Assembly (NCBI GenBank): GCA_032716605.1 | Contig: CM064495.1 | Coordinates: 25,327,760-25,391,759, forward strand | Direction of reading: 5' to 3' | DNA: 64,000 nt | Source: Paralithodes platypus | Lineage: Eukaryota > Arthropoda > Malacostraca > Decapoda > Lithodidae | In this document: positions 11,401 to 22,729 of the stretch, piece by piece | Layout: each line of letters starts with the position of its first letter | Position numbering within the stretch: the first letter of the stretch is position 1 | Notes under the pieces: model-generated | Seen by the model: the letters and a program-made list of their open reading frames with translations, nothing else | Told to the model about the DNA's origin: nothing | The model's database searches: none | Position numbers and translations under genes: made by a program

Positions 11401-12550
11401 ATGATTTATTGAGCCTCACTCCGGTCTCACTTTGGGTCGGCTAGGGCTTAGTCCGGAGCTCTTATATTACATCTCCGATCACTAGGAGATCCCCGCGTTC
11501 TCTCTGAGTCCGGGTTGATGCGGAGTAGGCTGAGGAAAGGGGCCTCTTTAACCCATCAGAACCGGAAGGGCTCTGAGGCACCCATAAAAAACACACCCGA
11601 GCTACCCGGAAGGGCTCTGAGGCACTCATGAGCTCAAAGCCTGTAAGTTTGGTGTGCGAGGCGTCCGTCCGACGCATGTAAACAACAGCCGGCTGGACCG
11701 ACGCCGCGCATCTCCGACCACAAGAAGGAGCGCGTCGCTTGTTCGTGTGTGCCTGCATGTTATTGTTAAGTATCGAAAAGTAGTGTAAAGTGGCTGTTTT
11801 TGCCATAAAGTTATCTCCAATGAAATCATCATCACAACTGAACCAGTTGACTTAGCGAGCTCTACTTAATGCCATTCTACAGGTACAAAACACATCTACG
11901 CTTGGGGATGCGCGGGAATGCGGAAGCAAGCAAAATAACAAAGATGCAGTAGCCTAGGCGTAGACGTTTTTCGGCCAAAACCCCCGGGTTTCGGGGAATA
12001 TATATGGAATACATAGCCGGGGCTGGAGGGTTAATATCTATTCATTGCCTACTTCGCCGGAGTTCCATATTTGTATTCTAGGATTATCCGAGTGGATATT
12101 TTTATATACCACTTTTTACAGTATACTTACGGTGCCTTTTAAACCATTCCCCCCGCACCAAGTAATTCTGTTATTTTAGGCTCCGAACCAACCATCAGGT
12201 TGGCCAATTATTTTTTGAGCCTCACTCCAGTCCCTCTTTGGGTCGGCTAGTGATTAGTCCGGGACTCTTATTTACATCTCCGGTCACTGGGAGATTCCCA
12301 CATTCTCTCTGAGTCCGGGTTGAAGTGAGTAGGCTGAGGAAGGGGGCCTCTTAGACATCTATTCATTGCCTACTTCGCCGGAGTTCCATTTTCATATACT
12401 GGATTCTCCGGGTAGATATTTTTATCTACCATTTTTACGGAATAACTTTTATTCAGTCAATTCCGATTGACACTTGAGTCCTCTACACAGGTCCGCACGG
12501 ACTATTCGGTGCTTATTCAATCTTTCCCCCCGCACCTTTTATTCAACATG
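11401..12550 (+). repeat. Two copies of a ~350-bp repeat family, one interrupted by a MITE
   Basis: Copies begin near 11410 and 12215 with CACTCCRGTC and the shared block CTTTGGGTCGGCTAG. They continue through TCTCTGAGTCCGGGTTG, GTAGGCTGAGGAA, GGGGCCTCTTA, TTCATTGCCTACTTCGCCGG and a CCCCCCGCACC end. The first copy is split by the TTAA insertion at 11552-12030. Two further copies lie at 61755-62130 and 62465-62740. No reading frame; the family is unknown to me. Confidence 0.7.
11552..12030. mobile_element. piggyBac-type MITE, 479 bp, TTAA target duplication
   Basis: Flanked by TTAA at 11548-11551 and 12031-12034. The ends are CCCATCAGAACCGG and, inverted, CCCTCCAGCCCCGGC. It is closely related to the insertion at 43556-44035, sharing GGAAGGGCTCTGAGGC-type repeats, CATGTAAACAACAGCCGGC, AACTGAACCAGTTGACTTAG and GACGTTTTTCGGCC. 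No transposase; it would depend on a piggyBac transposase such as the one split between 49207-50490 and 59166-60634. Confidence 0.88.
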
Positions 12551-12589
12551 AAGTTATCTTCCATTAGTATTACTGGGTTATCTCTTTGA

Positions 12590-13075
12590 TTCCGGGTCCC
12601 CACAGTCAACGAGGACATATCTTAGGAACTTCTACCCATACAGTATCTCCGGGTACTCTAACCCTTAAGGAGAATACATACTCCGGTTTCCATATACCGA
12701 GTTATACCACTCTAACTCCGGGTATTCAACAAAAGTGTCTTAACTCCGGTTCCCAAACACCGAGTTCTACCAACATAACTCCGGGTATCCCTTAGTGAGA
12801 ACATATCTCCGGTTCCTATATACCGAGTTCTACCCTTCTACTCCGGGTATTCAACAATAGTGACTTCACTCCGGGTCCCAGACACTGAGTTCTACCAGTA
12901 AAACTCTGGGTAGTCTAATATTTTCAATTAACCCCGGTTCCCAGACACCGAGTTCTATCAACCAAACAATATTCACTTATTTCCGGTTCCAGACACCGAG
13001 TTTTACCAATAGGCCTACCGAGTTCTACTAACACACTCCGGGTATTCAATTATTATTCAAGTTGACAGTCCTAGA
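12590..13075 (+). repeat. Degenerate satellite, ~65-bp period
   Basis: About seven imperfect units alternate ACTCCGGGTAT, CTCCGGTTCC and ACCGAGTTCTACC. Units differ in length and sequence. No gene; an internal reading frame here is only a by-product of the repeat. Confidence 0.7.
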
Positions 13076-13089
13076 TGACAAAGTTCAAA

Positions 13090-13337
13090 TTGGTAATTAT
13101 TAGAAAGCGAGAGAATGACTAAGAGGGTGTATGAGAGCGAGGTGGAGGGACAGAGAGGGAGAGGTAGACCGATAGAGAGGTGGAAGGATGGAGTGAGGAA
13201 GTATATGAACGAAGGCGGTGCTGGTTGGGGGGAGGGGCGTCGACTGACTGGGGACAGAGGTGCATGGGGGCAGTTCGTTCGTGGCCACCCCTTCGGGGAT
13301 CACGGCGTCAGGCAATAGGTAGATAGATAGATAGAAT
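13090..13337 (+). mobile_element. 3' end of a non-LTR retrotransposon (RTE-like), 5'-truncated
   Basis: The frame at 13115-13318 encodes a basic peptide with GRGRPIERWKDGVRKYM and DRGAWGQFVRG. This resembles the C-terminal tail after the RT in RTE-like LINEs (GRPRxRWxDGVxxD...DRxxWR). It is followed directly by GTAGATAGATAGATAG, a short tandem-repeat 3' tail of the kind such LINEs carry. No RT domain remains. Clade assignment is from memory of the motif and is tentative. Confidence 0.65.
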
Positions 13338-13370
13338 CACCTTCAAGAACTTTTTACAATACTTGTATAT

Positions 13371-13663
13371 TTGTTAGTAGTCTTGGCAAATCCAACGTCA
13401 AGGCTAATTGCAATGACGACTTGTCTATTTTGACTGCTATGTCGTCATTCCAACCGCGGTTAAAAAGAAAACGTCTAGAGTCTACTCCTTATCTTGCTCT
13501 AGGAGACGTTGTACATTAACCAAAACTACCACCGAAGGTGAAAAAAGCATAGAAGAGAAGAAAAAGGGGTTTACCTTAGTTACCGCTTAAGGCCCATCCC
13601 GTGTTCCGTCATGTGCAGATCCCTGTCGAACGTGCGCATGAGCGATCCTCTCTTGTCATCATT
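13371..13663 (+). repeat. Left inverted terminal repeat of DIRS family 2
   Basis: About 290 bp starting TTGTTAGTAGTCTTGGC, matched in inverse orientation at 27704-28010 with a few substitutions and one short insertion (GTTAATA). It includes ACCGCGGTTAAAAAG and CACCGAAGGTGAAAAAAG. It shares no sequence with family 1 ends. Confidence 0.88.
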
Positions 13664-15045
13664 TTTTCACGCGTCTCCATGTTGAGTCCGCTTTTGTTGT
13701 GCTCCTTCAATTCACCCTGTTTTAGGTTCGTTTCGGCTCTTCTGGCCTTCTTTTTTGTTAGACAGATGTTACGTGATCTAGGGCACACGTAAATGGGCTC
13801 CTAAGTGTGTATAATGGAGACGCGTGTGGAAATAGCCTACCGAAGGTACGGGGGCGCCTGCCGTTCCTCGTATATGTATTTCATTCTTTCTCTTTTCATA
13901 TTCTTTTTTCCTGTTAGTCTGGGCATAGTTTAGCTTTTAGCTTATTTTAGCCTAGCTCGTTTTCTCATTCAGGAATTGCTATGCCCCTATGAGTTTTAAT
14001 TTTTTCATAGCCTAGGTGTACCGTTGGTAAACAATCTGAGATTTCGTTAGTGGCGGTGCTGTTTGTAGAGTTTGTGTCGGCCGCATTATTAGCGTTATTC
14101 CCGAGTCCCCCCTTTCGAGCCTTCACTGTGTCTCAAGGGCCTGGGCGACAGGTGGTTCGTGATAATCCAGGGGTACCCCACGGGGGCCCCTCCTTCACAC
14201 CACAGGGTTTTTCGCCCCTGACACGGCTAGGCCACCCTTTTTCTCACCAGTTTCATTTACTGGTTTTTGTTTTCTCTTCCTGTTTCACCTCCATCCTTTC
14301 ATAGTCTTTTTGCCCAATCCAGGGGTACCCCACGGGGGCCCCTGTTTGTGCGAAACCACCCTCCCTGCCACTTCTCCTCATGGGCTTTGCTCTATCTCTG
14401 TGGGTTGGGTGGTTCCTGGGGGATGTGCCTCCTCTCCCCTGGTGTGTCTTCCTTGCCTCTCCCTTTACCGGTTGAGTTAGGATAAATTCAAGGAAGACAC
14501 TGCTCAGCTTGATGGCCATCATCGCTTGGAGTTCATAAGGAGATGACGCATTATTGTGGCCTTTTTTGGTATTCCCTAGACGCTCCTCTCGCTTTTTCGG
14601 CGCCGGACCATCTCGGCCGGTCCCGCAAATTTGCGGAGAGCTCGATTCGGTCCTCTGGGACGTTTCAGCTCCCCGCAAATTTGCGGGAGGGTGGTGTCGG
14701 TACGGTTATGCCTCCATTGGCCCGCAAATTTGCGGTAATAGTTGGCTTTCACTGTTGACCTTTTTTATGTCATCTTGTTGCCTGAAACTATCTTGGTGTG
14801 TGCACTTTACTGGTGTTATAGGCCCTGCATGTAAGATGTTGAGTGGTGGTTAACACTTTCTCCATCTTTGCAGGTTCTGCTAGTGCTCTTCCACCTCGCC
14901 CGCCCTACTCACCTACCTCTGTGCTCCCGGTTTAGGGTGAGTACGGATACCTGTTTGCATGTGTGTTCCTGTTTCCCCATGCTCCTTCCCTGGTTCTTCT
15001 TGGACATTCTCTCCACTTACTCCTTCGACGTGCTGATATTGGTGT
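13664..15045 (+). other. 5' untranslated region of DIRS family 2
   Basis: Leader between the left terminal repeat and the gag remnant. It holds two direct copies of CAGGGGTACCCCACGGGGGC (near 14167 and 14319) and three perfect palindromes at 14624-14734 (separate entry). No convincing gene; the short open frames here look incidental. Confidence 0.6.
14624..14734. promoter_or_regulatory. Three evenly spaced CGCAAATTTGCG palindromes
   Basis: The 12-bp perfect palindrome CGCAAATTTGCG occurs at 14624-14635, 14674-14685 and 14723-14734, spaced 50 and 49 bp, in the leader of DIRS family 2. Dyad symmetry and regular spacing suggest a protein binding site array, perhaps promoter-linked. Function is inference only. 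Confidence 0.5.
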
Positions 15046-17460
15046 GTGTGTTCTTCCAGTGCAGGTAGGCTGCCTTGCTTTCGCCATGGTTGTAGCTCCC
15101 CGTGCTTGGCGAGCCACAAGTCCTGCTTGCGCCACTCGCCCTGTGTGTCCTCTACGGCCTACCTCCCTGCTCTGTGTGGCCCGTGTCTGGCCCTGGTGGA
15201 TGTGGTGCACCATAGCCCTGGTTCCTCCGCGGCGGCAGTGGCCTCTGCTTCCCTTCAGTCGGTGTGGGCGATAGTCTCCCGCCACTTTTGGACTGTGGGC
15301 CACCGTTCCCCGGCCTTTGTTGCCGCCCGGATCCGCGTCGCCCTGGGTATCCCTGACCCGACTGAAGGCCGTTCGCCTGGCCCTCTCCCTTGGCCCTCTC
15401 CCTTGGGTCCTGCAGCCGGTCGTCACATCGTCGGGGGGATCCCCTGCTCCGTCCACGCTCTCGCTCGCCTCGTCGCCCGTCCTCTCCTGCCCCTCGTTGT
15501 CCTCCCGATCGCCTTGACGGCGCCCATCGCCCTCGTCATGGTTCTCGCCCTGAGGCCGGGGTTAGCGGCTCTGCCCCTGTGCGCCCTCCCCTGGCCTCTC
15601 CGGGTCGGGGCTCTACTACCTTCCGCCCGCTTCCCCTGCTCGAACGACGTCCTCTTCCTTTGTCCTCTACACGCGCGGAGGTTCAGGCTGTAGCTGGCCC
15701 TCTGCTCCCTCCTCCTACACTGTCCAGGAGGGTCCGCCAGGATGTAGTTGCTTCTCCTCCTACTTCACCTGCTTCGGTGCCTATTCTTCCTTCACGGTCT
15801 CGTCCCACAGTGGCGGTCCCTCCCTCCTCCGCCTCGGTGTCGGGCCGCCCTGTTATCTATGCCCCGGGGATCCTTGCTCTGTTTCCCCCCGCGGCTCCTT
15901 CTGGCCTCTTTTCACCCGGCTAGCCTTCCCACTGCCGTCGTCCTGCTCCTCCTCCTTCTTCTCTCCCTGACCTTCACTTACCGTCTCGCCACGGGGGTAC
16001 CCCTCCTCTTGGCTCGGTGGGGTATCACGAGGTTTCGGGGTCCCCTTTCTCAGGGGCTGACGTGTCGCTGGCAGAGGGGGATGGCGCTGTTTCCCCCTCG
16101 GGCGTTCGTGTTCAGGGACGAGTCCCTCAGCGGCGACACAACCGTGGTCGCTCGCCTTCCTTGGGCCGCGACTCTGCTGGTTCGTGTCGTGGATCTCGCT
16201 CCCGCTCGCGCTCACCCCTGCGGGCCGACCATTCTTGGGGGGGGGGGGGGTCGCCTCTCTCGGATCGATTGTCGGCTATGCAGGGGTGGCTTGTGTCACG
16301 CATCGACAGGCGCTTGGAGTCGATGCAAGACTCCCTCTTATCGCGCTTCTTGGCGGTGACACACCCTCAGCGCCTCACCCTACCTACCCCTGCTGCGGTC
16401 CCCCTCCCTTCTGCAGGCCTACGCTCTGGTCAGACTTCAGCCGCCGGGACATCCTTCAGGATGTTCAGTCCCTGGCTGTGTTGCAGGGACTGTCCTCCTA
16501 TGGGACGGGTTTGTGCGACGACGGTACGCCTGGCTTAGCCATCTTGCTCGATCACCCTCTCCCATTGGGGGCCTGGTTTGCTGAGGCCTTCGACTTCGCC
16601 GGCCGTTCCATCGCCGGCTCTCCTTCAGTCCCTCCCCCGGTGTCATCACTGCTTTTGCCTCCTCTTGTGTCTGTCGGCGGGTTGGACGGCGCGTTCTGGT
16701 CCTGGTTCGGCGCGCCCGTTCTTAAACTTTGTTCTATTGCTACCCCGTTCTTCTCTCACCCAGTTCAGTCCTCTGTCGACAGGGTTTTTCCCTTGCGACG
16801 GTGGGTGCCGAACTTCTTCTCTTGTCTTTTGGTTCCCTCCAGACTTCTGTTCGCCACCTGCGGCTTATCGCGGCGTCTGCACCAGGTGATCTTCGCGAGG
16901 GTTTGGGCCGCATTCGGCGGATCCCCCTTCGGCTCGCGGTGTCTTTGGTTCCCGAGCTGAAGGCGGTTTTGTGCGTGGCAACTCGGCGACGCCGGACAGT
17001 ACGGTCCTCGTTCTGCCGGACAGCCCCCTTGGATATTCGTCGGGGTTTGTTGTACTCTGCGCTCTCTCCGTCGGGGCTTTTTTGCGCGGGATGCTTGGGG
17101 CCGCTACGCTTCTCTATCGGCGGACCCTGCTTACGACACGCAACGATGCACTGTGTCGCGAGCGGGGTCTTCTCAGTCCCGTCCTTCTGCCGGTCCTCTT
17201 TGGGGTGCTGCTGCAAGTGCTGCCGCCATGCACGGGCACAGGACAGGGACGTTACAGGCCAGTGCGTCAGTTCCGCCTCGCCCTTCTGTTCTTGCCTCCT
17301 TTTCATCCCCGCCGAGACGGGGATGGCCGGCCTTCCAGTTCCGGCCGCCCTTCGCCGGGGTCAGCCCCGCGACGGCCAGGTTGGGGTGGCCCGCCCTTTT
17401 CGACGTAGTTGGGGGGGGGGGGTAGAGGAGGTCAACGTGGCGCTCATGCCCGCACGGACC
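15046..17460 (+). pseudogene. Gag-like ORF1 remnant of DIRS family 2
   Basis: Fragmentary reading in several frames. A Cys-rich start (CFRHGCSSPCLASHKSCLRHSPC, read as separate short motifs) is followed by Arg/Ser stretches (RPRSRSPRRPSS and SRSRSRSPLRADHS). Next come helical segments such as SRIDRRLESMQDSLLSRFL and LLSFGSLQTSVRHLRLIAAS. The layout (Cys cluster, RS-rich middle, helical C-terminus) parallels the family 1 Gag. Frame changes near 15900, 16240 (inside a run of G) and 16730 prevent one continuous protein. It is GC-rich compared with family 1, so many spurious frames appear on both strands. Confidence 0.55.
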
Positions 17461-17599
17461 GTACCGGGGGTACCTCCACGTCAAAACAATGTGTAGGTTC
17501 TCTGGGTCGGTCTCCTTGTTCTCCTTCTCGCCTGGCCGCCCGGGTCGCTCCTCTCCTCTCGGGAGCTCCCACGGGTTGTTTTCGTCCTTGCGCCCCTCG

Positions 17600-19355
17600 G
17601 TGGCCGCGAGGGACGTTGGGGGCGGTAGATTGCGCGGAGGGGTCTAACCTGGAGGTGGACGTCCAGACCCCCACTCCGCTCTTGTCACTGACGCCGGCCC
17701 ATCTCTTCAGAGGTGGCCCACGTGTTCACATCCATGCTCGAGCAGGGTATCGTCGAGGGAGTTGACCGCCGGTCACCCGGTTTTCCTCTCCCGTGTCTTT
17801 CTGGTACCGGAGTAGAACTGCGACGCGATGCGCCCGGTGGTGGCTCTGTCGGCCCTCACCGGGCGTATCGTGCACACATGGTTTCGGATGCTGCCGGTAC
17901 CCCAGGTACGCCTGGCCCTGCGCCCTCTGTCATGGGTAGTGTCGCTGGCCCTCCCGGATGCGTCTTGGCTCGTTCCTCTCCATCCTCGATTCCGGCGGTT
18001 CTTGGCCGTTCGGACTTCCGATCGTGTGTTCCTGTTCGACAGACTTCCCTTCGGTCTCCACATCGCGCCGCGGATCTTCTCCGCACTGGTGGGGCAGGCT
18101 CTGGGTCCTCTCCTCAGGAGCGGGCTCCAGATCCTGTTTTCCTTGGCCAATTGGTTGATAGTTTCCGAAGCCCTAGGATTGTGCGTACGCGACACCCTCA
18201 CCGTCGTTCGCCACGTCGCACAGTTAGGGTTCCCCATCGATGTTCCCAAGTCACGCTTGACCCCGTCGCGTGTCGTGCCATGGGTCGGTCTAGCATGGGA
18301 TTTGTCCAGCGCTCCGGTGACCCGGGTCTGTCGGACGCGGTGCACCTTCGGCGGAAGGTCTTCGCCGTGTTGCACTCGGTCTCCCTCCCGGGGTGGCTCT
18401 GGGACTCGTTAGTGGGTTCGCTGAATTGGGCCGCTCTGCCCATTCCCTTAGGGAGCCTCAGGCTACGCCGCCTACTCCTCATGGGCACCGAGGTGTTTCC
18501 GTTGACCCCTATGGATCGGCTCCTGCCGCTCCCGCGTACCATTCGCAGACACTTCGGACACTGGGTTGCTCGGGGCACGCTCTCTGCGACTGTGCCCTGG
18601 CCCGCCCCTCCGCCGACGATCTGGGTAGACACGGATGCATCAAGCGAGGTAGGGTGAGGTTACCCATCAAACCTGGGCCATCCACTTCCCGGCGGATGGG
18701 TGGGGCTCACGCCCCTTACCCGTCTATGCCCTCGAACTGTTGGTTCCTTTGTTCTTCCTGGGGGACCACGCGCTGGCCCTTCGGGGACAGTCGGTGGCCT
18801 TCGGGATGGACGCTCAGACAGCTGTCCACTGTTTCCTAAAGCGGGGGTCCTCCAGGTCATTGACTCTATTGGGGATCTCGGTGAAGTTGTTCTTCCTCGC
18901 GGACCGACATCCCTTCTCCCTGCATGCCTCCTCCCTGCCCGGGCCTGCCACCCTGTGAGCAGACGCCCTGTCGAGAAGACAGGGCGTTCTTGTAGAATGG
19001 GCAATGCAACGGACTGTGTTCGACGACCTCGCGGCTTCCTGGGGTGTTCCGGAGGTCGACTTGTTCGCATCGGAGGTGCCGCGCCTGTTGCCTCGGTACC
19101 TCTCCCTCCGGCCTCGCACTCCGGATGGGGGGTCCGGACGCTTTCAAGGTAGACTGGAACAGGTGGCGGTCGATATACATATTTCCGCCACCAGACGCAC
19201 TGTTGCTGTGCAACGTCCTCGCAAGGCTGCGGCTGTACCGCGGCAGCGTCTGGCTCCTCGCGCCTCTGTGGCCGGCACGGGCTTGGTACGCCCAGTTGAC
19301 GCAGTGGTGCCCGAGTCCGGTCCCTCTACCTGTCTCCGACTTCCACTTGCGCTAG
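17600..19355 (+). pseudogene. RT/RNase H remnant of DIRS family 2, catalytic residues lost
   Basis: Recognisable DIRS RT: VFTSMLEQGIVEGV, MRPVVALSALTG, RLPFGLHIAPRIF, LTPSRVVPWVGLAWDLS, then RNase H motifs TIWVDTDASSEVG and LRGQSVAFGMD, and PEVDLFASEV. Motif A reads SLALPDASW where family 1 has SLDLTDAYW. The catalytic box reads SLANW where family 1 has YLDDW, so the polymerase aspartates are gone. Two Trp codons have become TGA (in VG-WG near 18656 and in ATL-ADAL near 18957), and there are frameshifts near 17780 and 19130. It cannot encode an active enzyme. Confidence 0.83.
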
Positions 19356-19383
19356 GTTGGGGCCCTGCGGACCTCGTTAGCCT

Positions 19384-19465
19384 TCGCATCGTGGATGTTC
19401 ATGAGGCACGGTTGCTCCCAGTCCACGGACGGGACCTGCCTGACTTCCTGAAGCGTTCCTTTACC
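19384..19465 (+). pseudogene. Tyrosine recombinase of DIRS family 2, N-terminal piece
   Basis: Encodes RIVDVHEARLLPVHGRD and DFLKRSFT, aligning with MDIQEAKWLAPYGRD at the start of the family 1 recombinase. The frame then runs into the 3' end of the minus-strand LINE. The gene resumes at 26180, where GTYGSRWRSFTRWLQ picks up at the expected point of the fold. Confidence 0.75.
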
Positions 19466-19502
19466 TTACCTTTGGATACCTTTGGATGTGTTTGCCGCTC
19501 TT

Positions 19503-21173
19503 CTAGCGGCACCAAGGAGCGCGACGCCCCTCGTTATGGGTGGTGATTTGGTGCAGTAGACTGTTTGAAGCGACAGCTCGCTCCCTTGCGAGGATGGGCT
19601 CGTCTGGCACTTTTTGCAGTTCGACATCTAGGGCTCTCTTGAAGTTGTCTAACGAGATGTCCCTCATGTCTCTTACTCGCCGTGGGAGTTTGTTGAAGAG
19701 ACGTGGGCCTCTGTGTGATAACCAGCCCTCTCGCAGAGAGCCCATAGCACCCCTGTTATTCATCCGGGGGATTTCGCATTCCCAGCCTCTCCTATCACTG
19801 AATTTCATGACTATCGGAGTATGTAGGTTTGGTACTAAACCCTCTGCGATTTTCCACGTGTATATTATTAGGTAACGTTCTCTTCTACGTTCCAGTGAGT
19901 ACAGATTCAGTGCTCTTAAACGCTCCCAATAGTGTAGATGTTTTATCGAACTTATATGCGAAGTGAAATTTCTTTGTACACTCTCTACGTCATTTATTTC
20001 ACCTGCTTTGTATGGGGATGTTAATACGCTACAGTATTCAAGCCGCGGTAGCACTAGAGATTTGAAGAGCGTTATCATAGGCAATTCACCGCGTGTTTTA
20101 AAAGTACGCAGAATCCAACCCGTTAGACGTTTCGCAGCCGCCACTTTGACCTGGTTATGTACTTTGAAACCCATATTTTCAGACATTAATACCCCAAGGT
20201 CTTTCACACTGTCTTTCCGTTCTATTATGTGGTTAGATTCTGTTAAGTAATTTGTAATTTCTTTAACACCATTATTATCTCCGTACCGTATTAATTGGAA
20301 TTTTTCCTCATTGAATTGCATGTTGTTTTCCCTGGTCCACTGGAACACTACATTCATGTCTTCCTGCAGTCGGCCCGTGTCCTCTTGTGTGTTTACTATC
20401 TTGCTTAATTTTGTGTCATCAGCAAAAGACGACACCGTACTGTGTCTGGTGTTGGTATCTATGTCGCAAATTAGTATGAGGAACAGAAGGGGCGCTAGCA
20501 CTGTTCCTTGGGGCACTGAGCTTTTGACATCCGAAGGCTCAGAAGTGACTTGGTTTACTGCTACCGATTGTTTTCGGTTTACGAGGAAATTGTATATCCA
20601 CCGTCCGATTTTCCCAGTTATACCTTTTGCTTTCAGTTTGTGGGCTATTATACCATGGTCACATTTATCAAATGCCTTAGCAAAATCGGTGTAAATGACA
20701 TCCACGTTTTTCTTTTCTTCTAGCGCTTTAAGAATTTTGTCATAGTGTTCCAAAAGTTGTGAGAGACATGATCTTCCCGCTCTGAACCCATGTTGACCGG
20801 TGTTGTGTAGTTCATTTGTCTCCATGAATGTTGAAATTTTGCTTCGCAGGACTCGCTCGAAAACTTTAATGATGTGAGAGGTTAGAGCTACCGGGCGGTA
20901 GTTTTTTGGTAGTGCTTTACTCCCTCCTTTATGCAGTGGGGCAATTATTGCGTTTTTCAAGCTATCTGGTATGTCACCAGTGTCTAGACTCCTTCTCCAC
21001 ATTATAGCCAGGGGTTTTGAGAGGTTTTCCTTACATTTTTTCATTAGGATCGAATTCCATGAGTCCGGGCCTGCTGCCGAGTGGGATGGCATGTTGGAAA
21101 TGGCCTCTTCTATGTCTTTTGGACCGAAATCAATATCCAGCATCTGAGGGGTTTCCGTGGGGGAGGTTTCCAT
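19503..21173 (-). pseudogene. LINE reverse transcriptase (ORF2, C-terminal part)
   Basis: RT of the CR1-like LINE. Motifs in order: APLHKGGSKALPKNYRPV, HGFRAGRSCLSQ, VIYTDFAKAFDKCDH (motif A Asp), SSVPQGTVLAPLLF (motif B) and SSFADDTKLSK (FADD catalytic pair, ~residue 250). A C-terminal segment follows with LVLPRLEYCSVL, LRALNLYSLERRRERY and LFNKLPRRVRD. Catalytic residues are intact and this part is one open frame. It is out of frame with the segment upstream at ~21170, so the whole ORF2 is a pseudogene in this copy. No RNase H domain follows. Confidence 0.88.
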
Positions 21174-21720
21174 GAAAATATATTTTGGTCTCTGATGACT
21201 TTTGTTTCATCAGGCTCACTGAATGCCATTTCATACTGCCTGCTTAAGAGTTCGCTCATTTCCTTTTTGTCCCCTGTGAAAGAGCCGTCCCCTTTGCTCA
21301 GTGGGCCGATGTTTGATGTTGTTTTAGCCTTTTGTTTGGCGTATGAAAAGAAGTATTTGGAATTTTCCTTTATACCTGCAATAGCTTTCCTCTCCTCTTC
21401 CATATGTTGTAGTTCATATGATATTTTTAGCCTTTGTTCAATTTCCACAATTTCTCTATCTATTTCGACCTTTTGCCTATCCTGTAGATTTTGATGTGTG
21501 CGTCTTTGTGTGAGTAATTTTCTTCTTCTGTACAGCTTCCTCCTTTCCCGATCTTGTTTGCTTCTTCGTTTTGTTTGTCTTGCAGGTATATGGTGGCTAC
21601 AGATTTGGGTCATGGTTTCTGTTATTAAGACTAGACATTCTGCTGGTGTCAGGTTATCCATTAAATCTTCCCAGTCTATTTCCTCCATTTCTTGATTTAC
21701 CTCTTCCCACCTAATGTTTT
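21110..21720 (-). pseudogene. LINE ORF2 linker between endonuclease and RT
   Basis: About 190 residues, very basic (RQTKRRSKQDRERRKLYRRR) and probably helical (QKVEIDREIVEIEQRL), ending SEPDETKVIRDQNIF. This is the usual linker between the endonuclease and RT of CR1/Jockey-type LINEs. It is separated from the endonuclease frame near 21700 and from the RT frame near 21170 by frameshifts. Confidence 0.78.
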
Positions 21721-22533
21721 GTTATTGAAGTTAAATTTACTGAAGGGGCCGGTTTTTGTTCTCGATTCTGAGGTTGTCTGTACACTTTCTAAGGTTGTTT
21801 TGATCTCAATTAATTTATGATCTGAGTATGTTGTGTCCGATATGTTAATGCTGTGTACTAGAGAGTCGTTGTTAGTGAAGACCAGGTCTAAGATATTGTT
21901 TTCCCGTGTGGGTTCAGCAATATGTTGGGTAAGACTAAAAAAATCACAAAGTTCAAAAAGCTCTCTCGTATTAGTATTTGCTTCTCCGGTGTTATTTGCC
22001 ACTAACTGGTTTTCTAGTTGTCTCCATTTAATGTTTGGTAGGTTAAAGTCTCCTAGCCATATAATATTTGGTGTTGGGTTCCCCAGGGTTTCCACTTCTG
22101 ATTTTATTTTGTTGAGCTGGGTTTTGAATTCTTCTCGGGATGAGTCTGGAGGCCTGTATGTAACAATAACTGCTAAATTTAGGGATTCTATTTTAACTCC
22201 AAGTATTTCCACCACTTCATTACTGTTATTTAGGAATTCAGTACATATCAGTGAGTCATGTATGTACAAGGCTACACCTCCATGTGATCTATGCGTTCTG
22301 TCCGCCCTATGTAGGTTGTAACCAGGAATCCATACCTCACTATCTTCCTGATCTTTAATGTGAGTTTCTGTGAGAGCCGCAAATATAGCGTTTCCTTCTT
22401 CTAGCAGGCCCCTAATAAATGGTACTTTGTTCGTGGTTCTATTTTTTAGGCCTTGGATATTTGCAAACAAGATTGGGGAGGGATTGTTTGGAGTACTATG
22501 TGTACCTAATAGTCTTCGGGATGTATTGGCCAC
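21697..22533 (-). pseudogene. LINE apurinic-like endonuclease (ORF2, N-terminal part)
   Basis: APE-type endonuclease that nicks the target DNA for target-primed reverse transcription. Motifs are ILFANIQGL (N), FAALTETHIKDQ (catalytic Glu), GGVALYIHDSL, VIVTYRPPDSS, IWLGDFNLPNI (GDFN) and TTYSDHKLIEI (SDH). All key residues are present. The frame breaks after the SDH motif near 21710. Confidence 0.88.
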
Positions 22534-22729
22534 TCTTGGGAGGCCAGGAGGTGCTCGAGGTGTTCTATGTGCTCTTCCATCTCCCTCAGTCTCTTCATCT
22601 TCATCTGCCCTTTCCCTCCTTGCCTTTTTCCTCTGTCTCGTCCTCGCATAGCTAGAGAGTTTTTTGGGCTACCATTCGTGTTAGGTCTAGCATATCTCCA
22701 AGTCCCTTTAATATGAAAAGCTGGGCATT

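Noticed and set aside
11462..11835. Two minus-strand frames of 114 and 69 codons
   Set aside because: They lie in the MITE and flanking repeat; the same frames recur at 43560-43840 only because the MITE is repeated.
14932..19389. Many long frames on both strands (14932-15456, 16740-17306, 17773-18375 and others)
   Set aside because: GC-rich DIRS family 2 sequence has few stops in any frame; none of these shows a domain, and the RT and Gag signals are in other frames.
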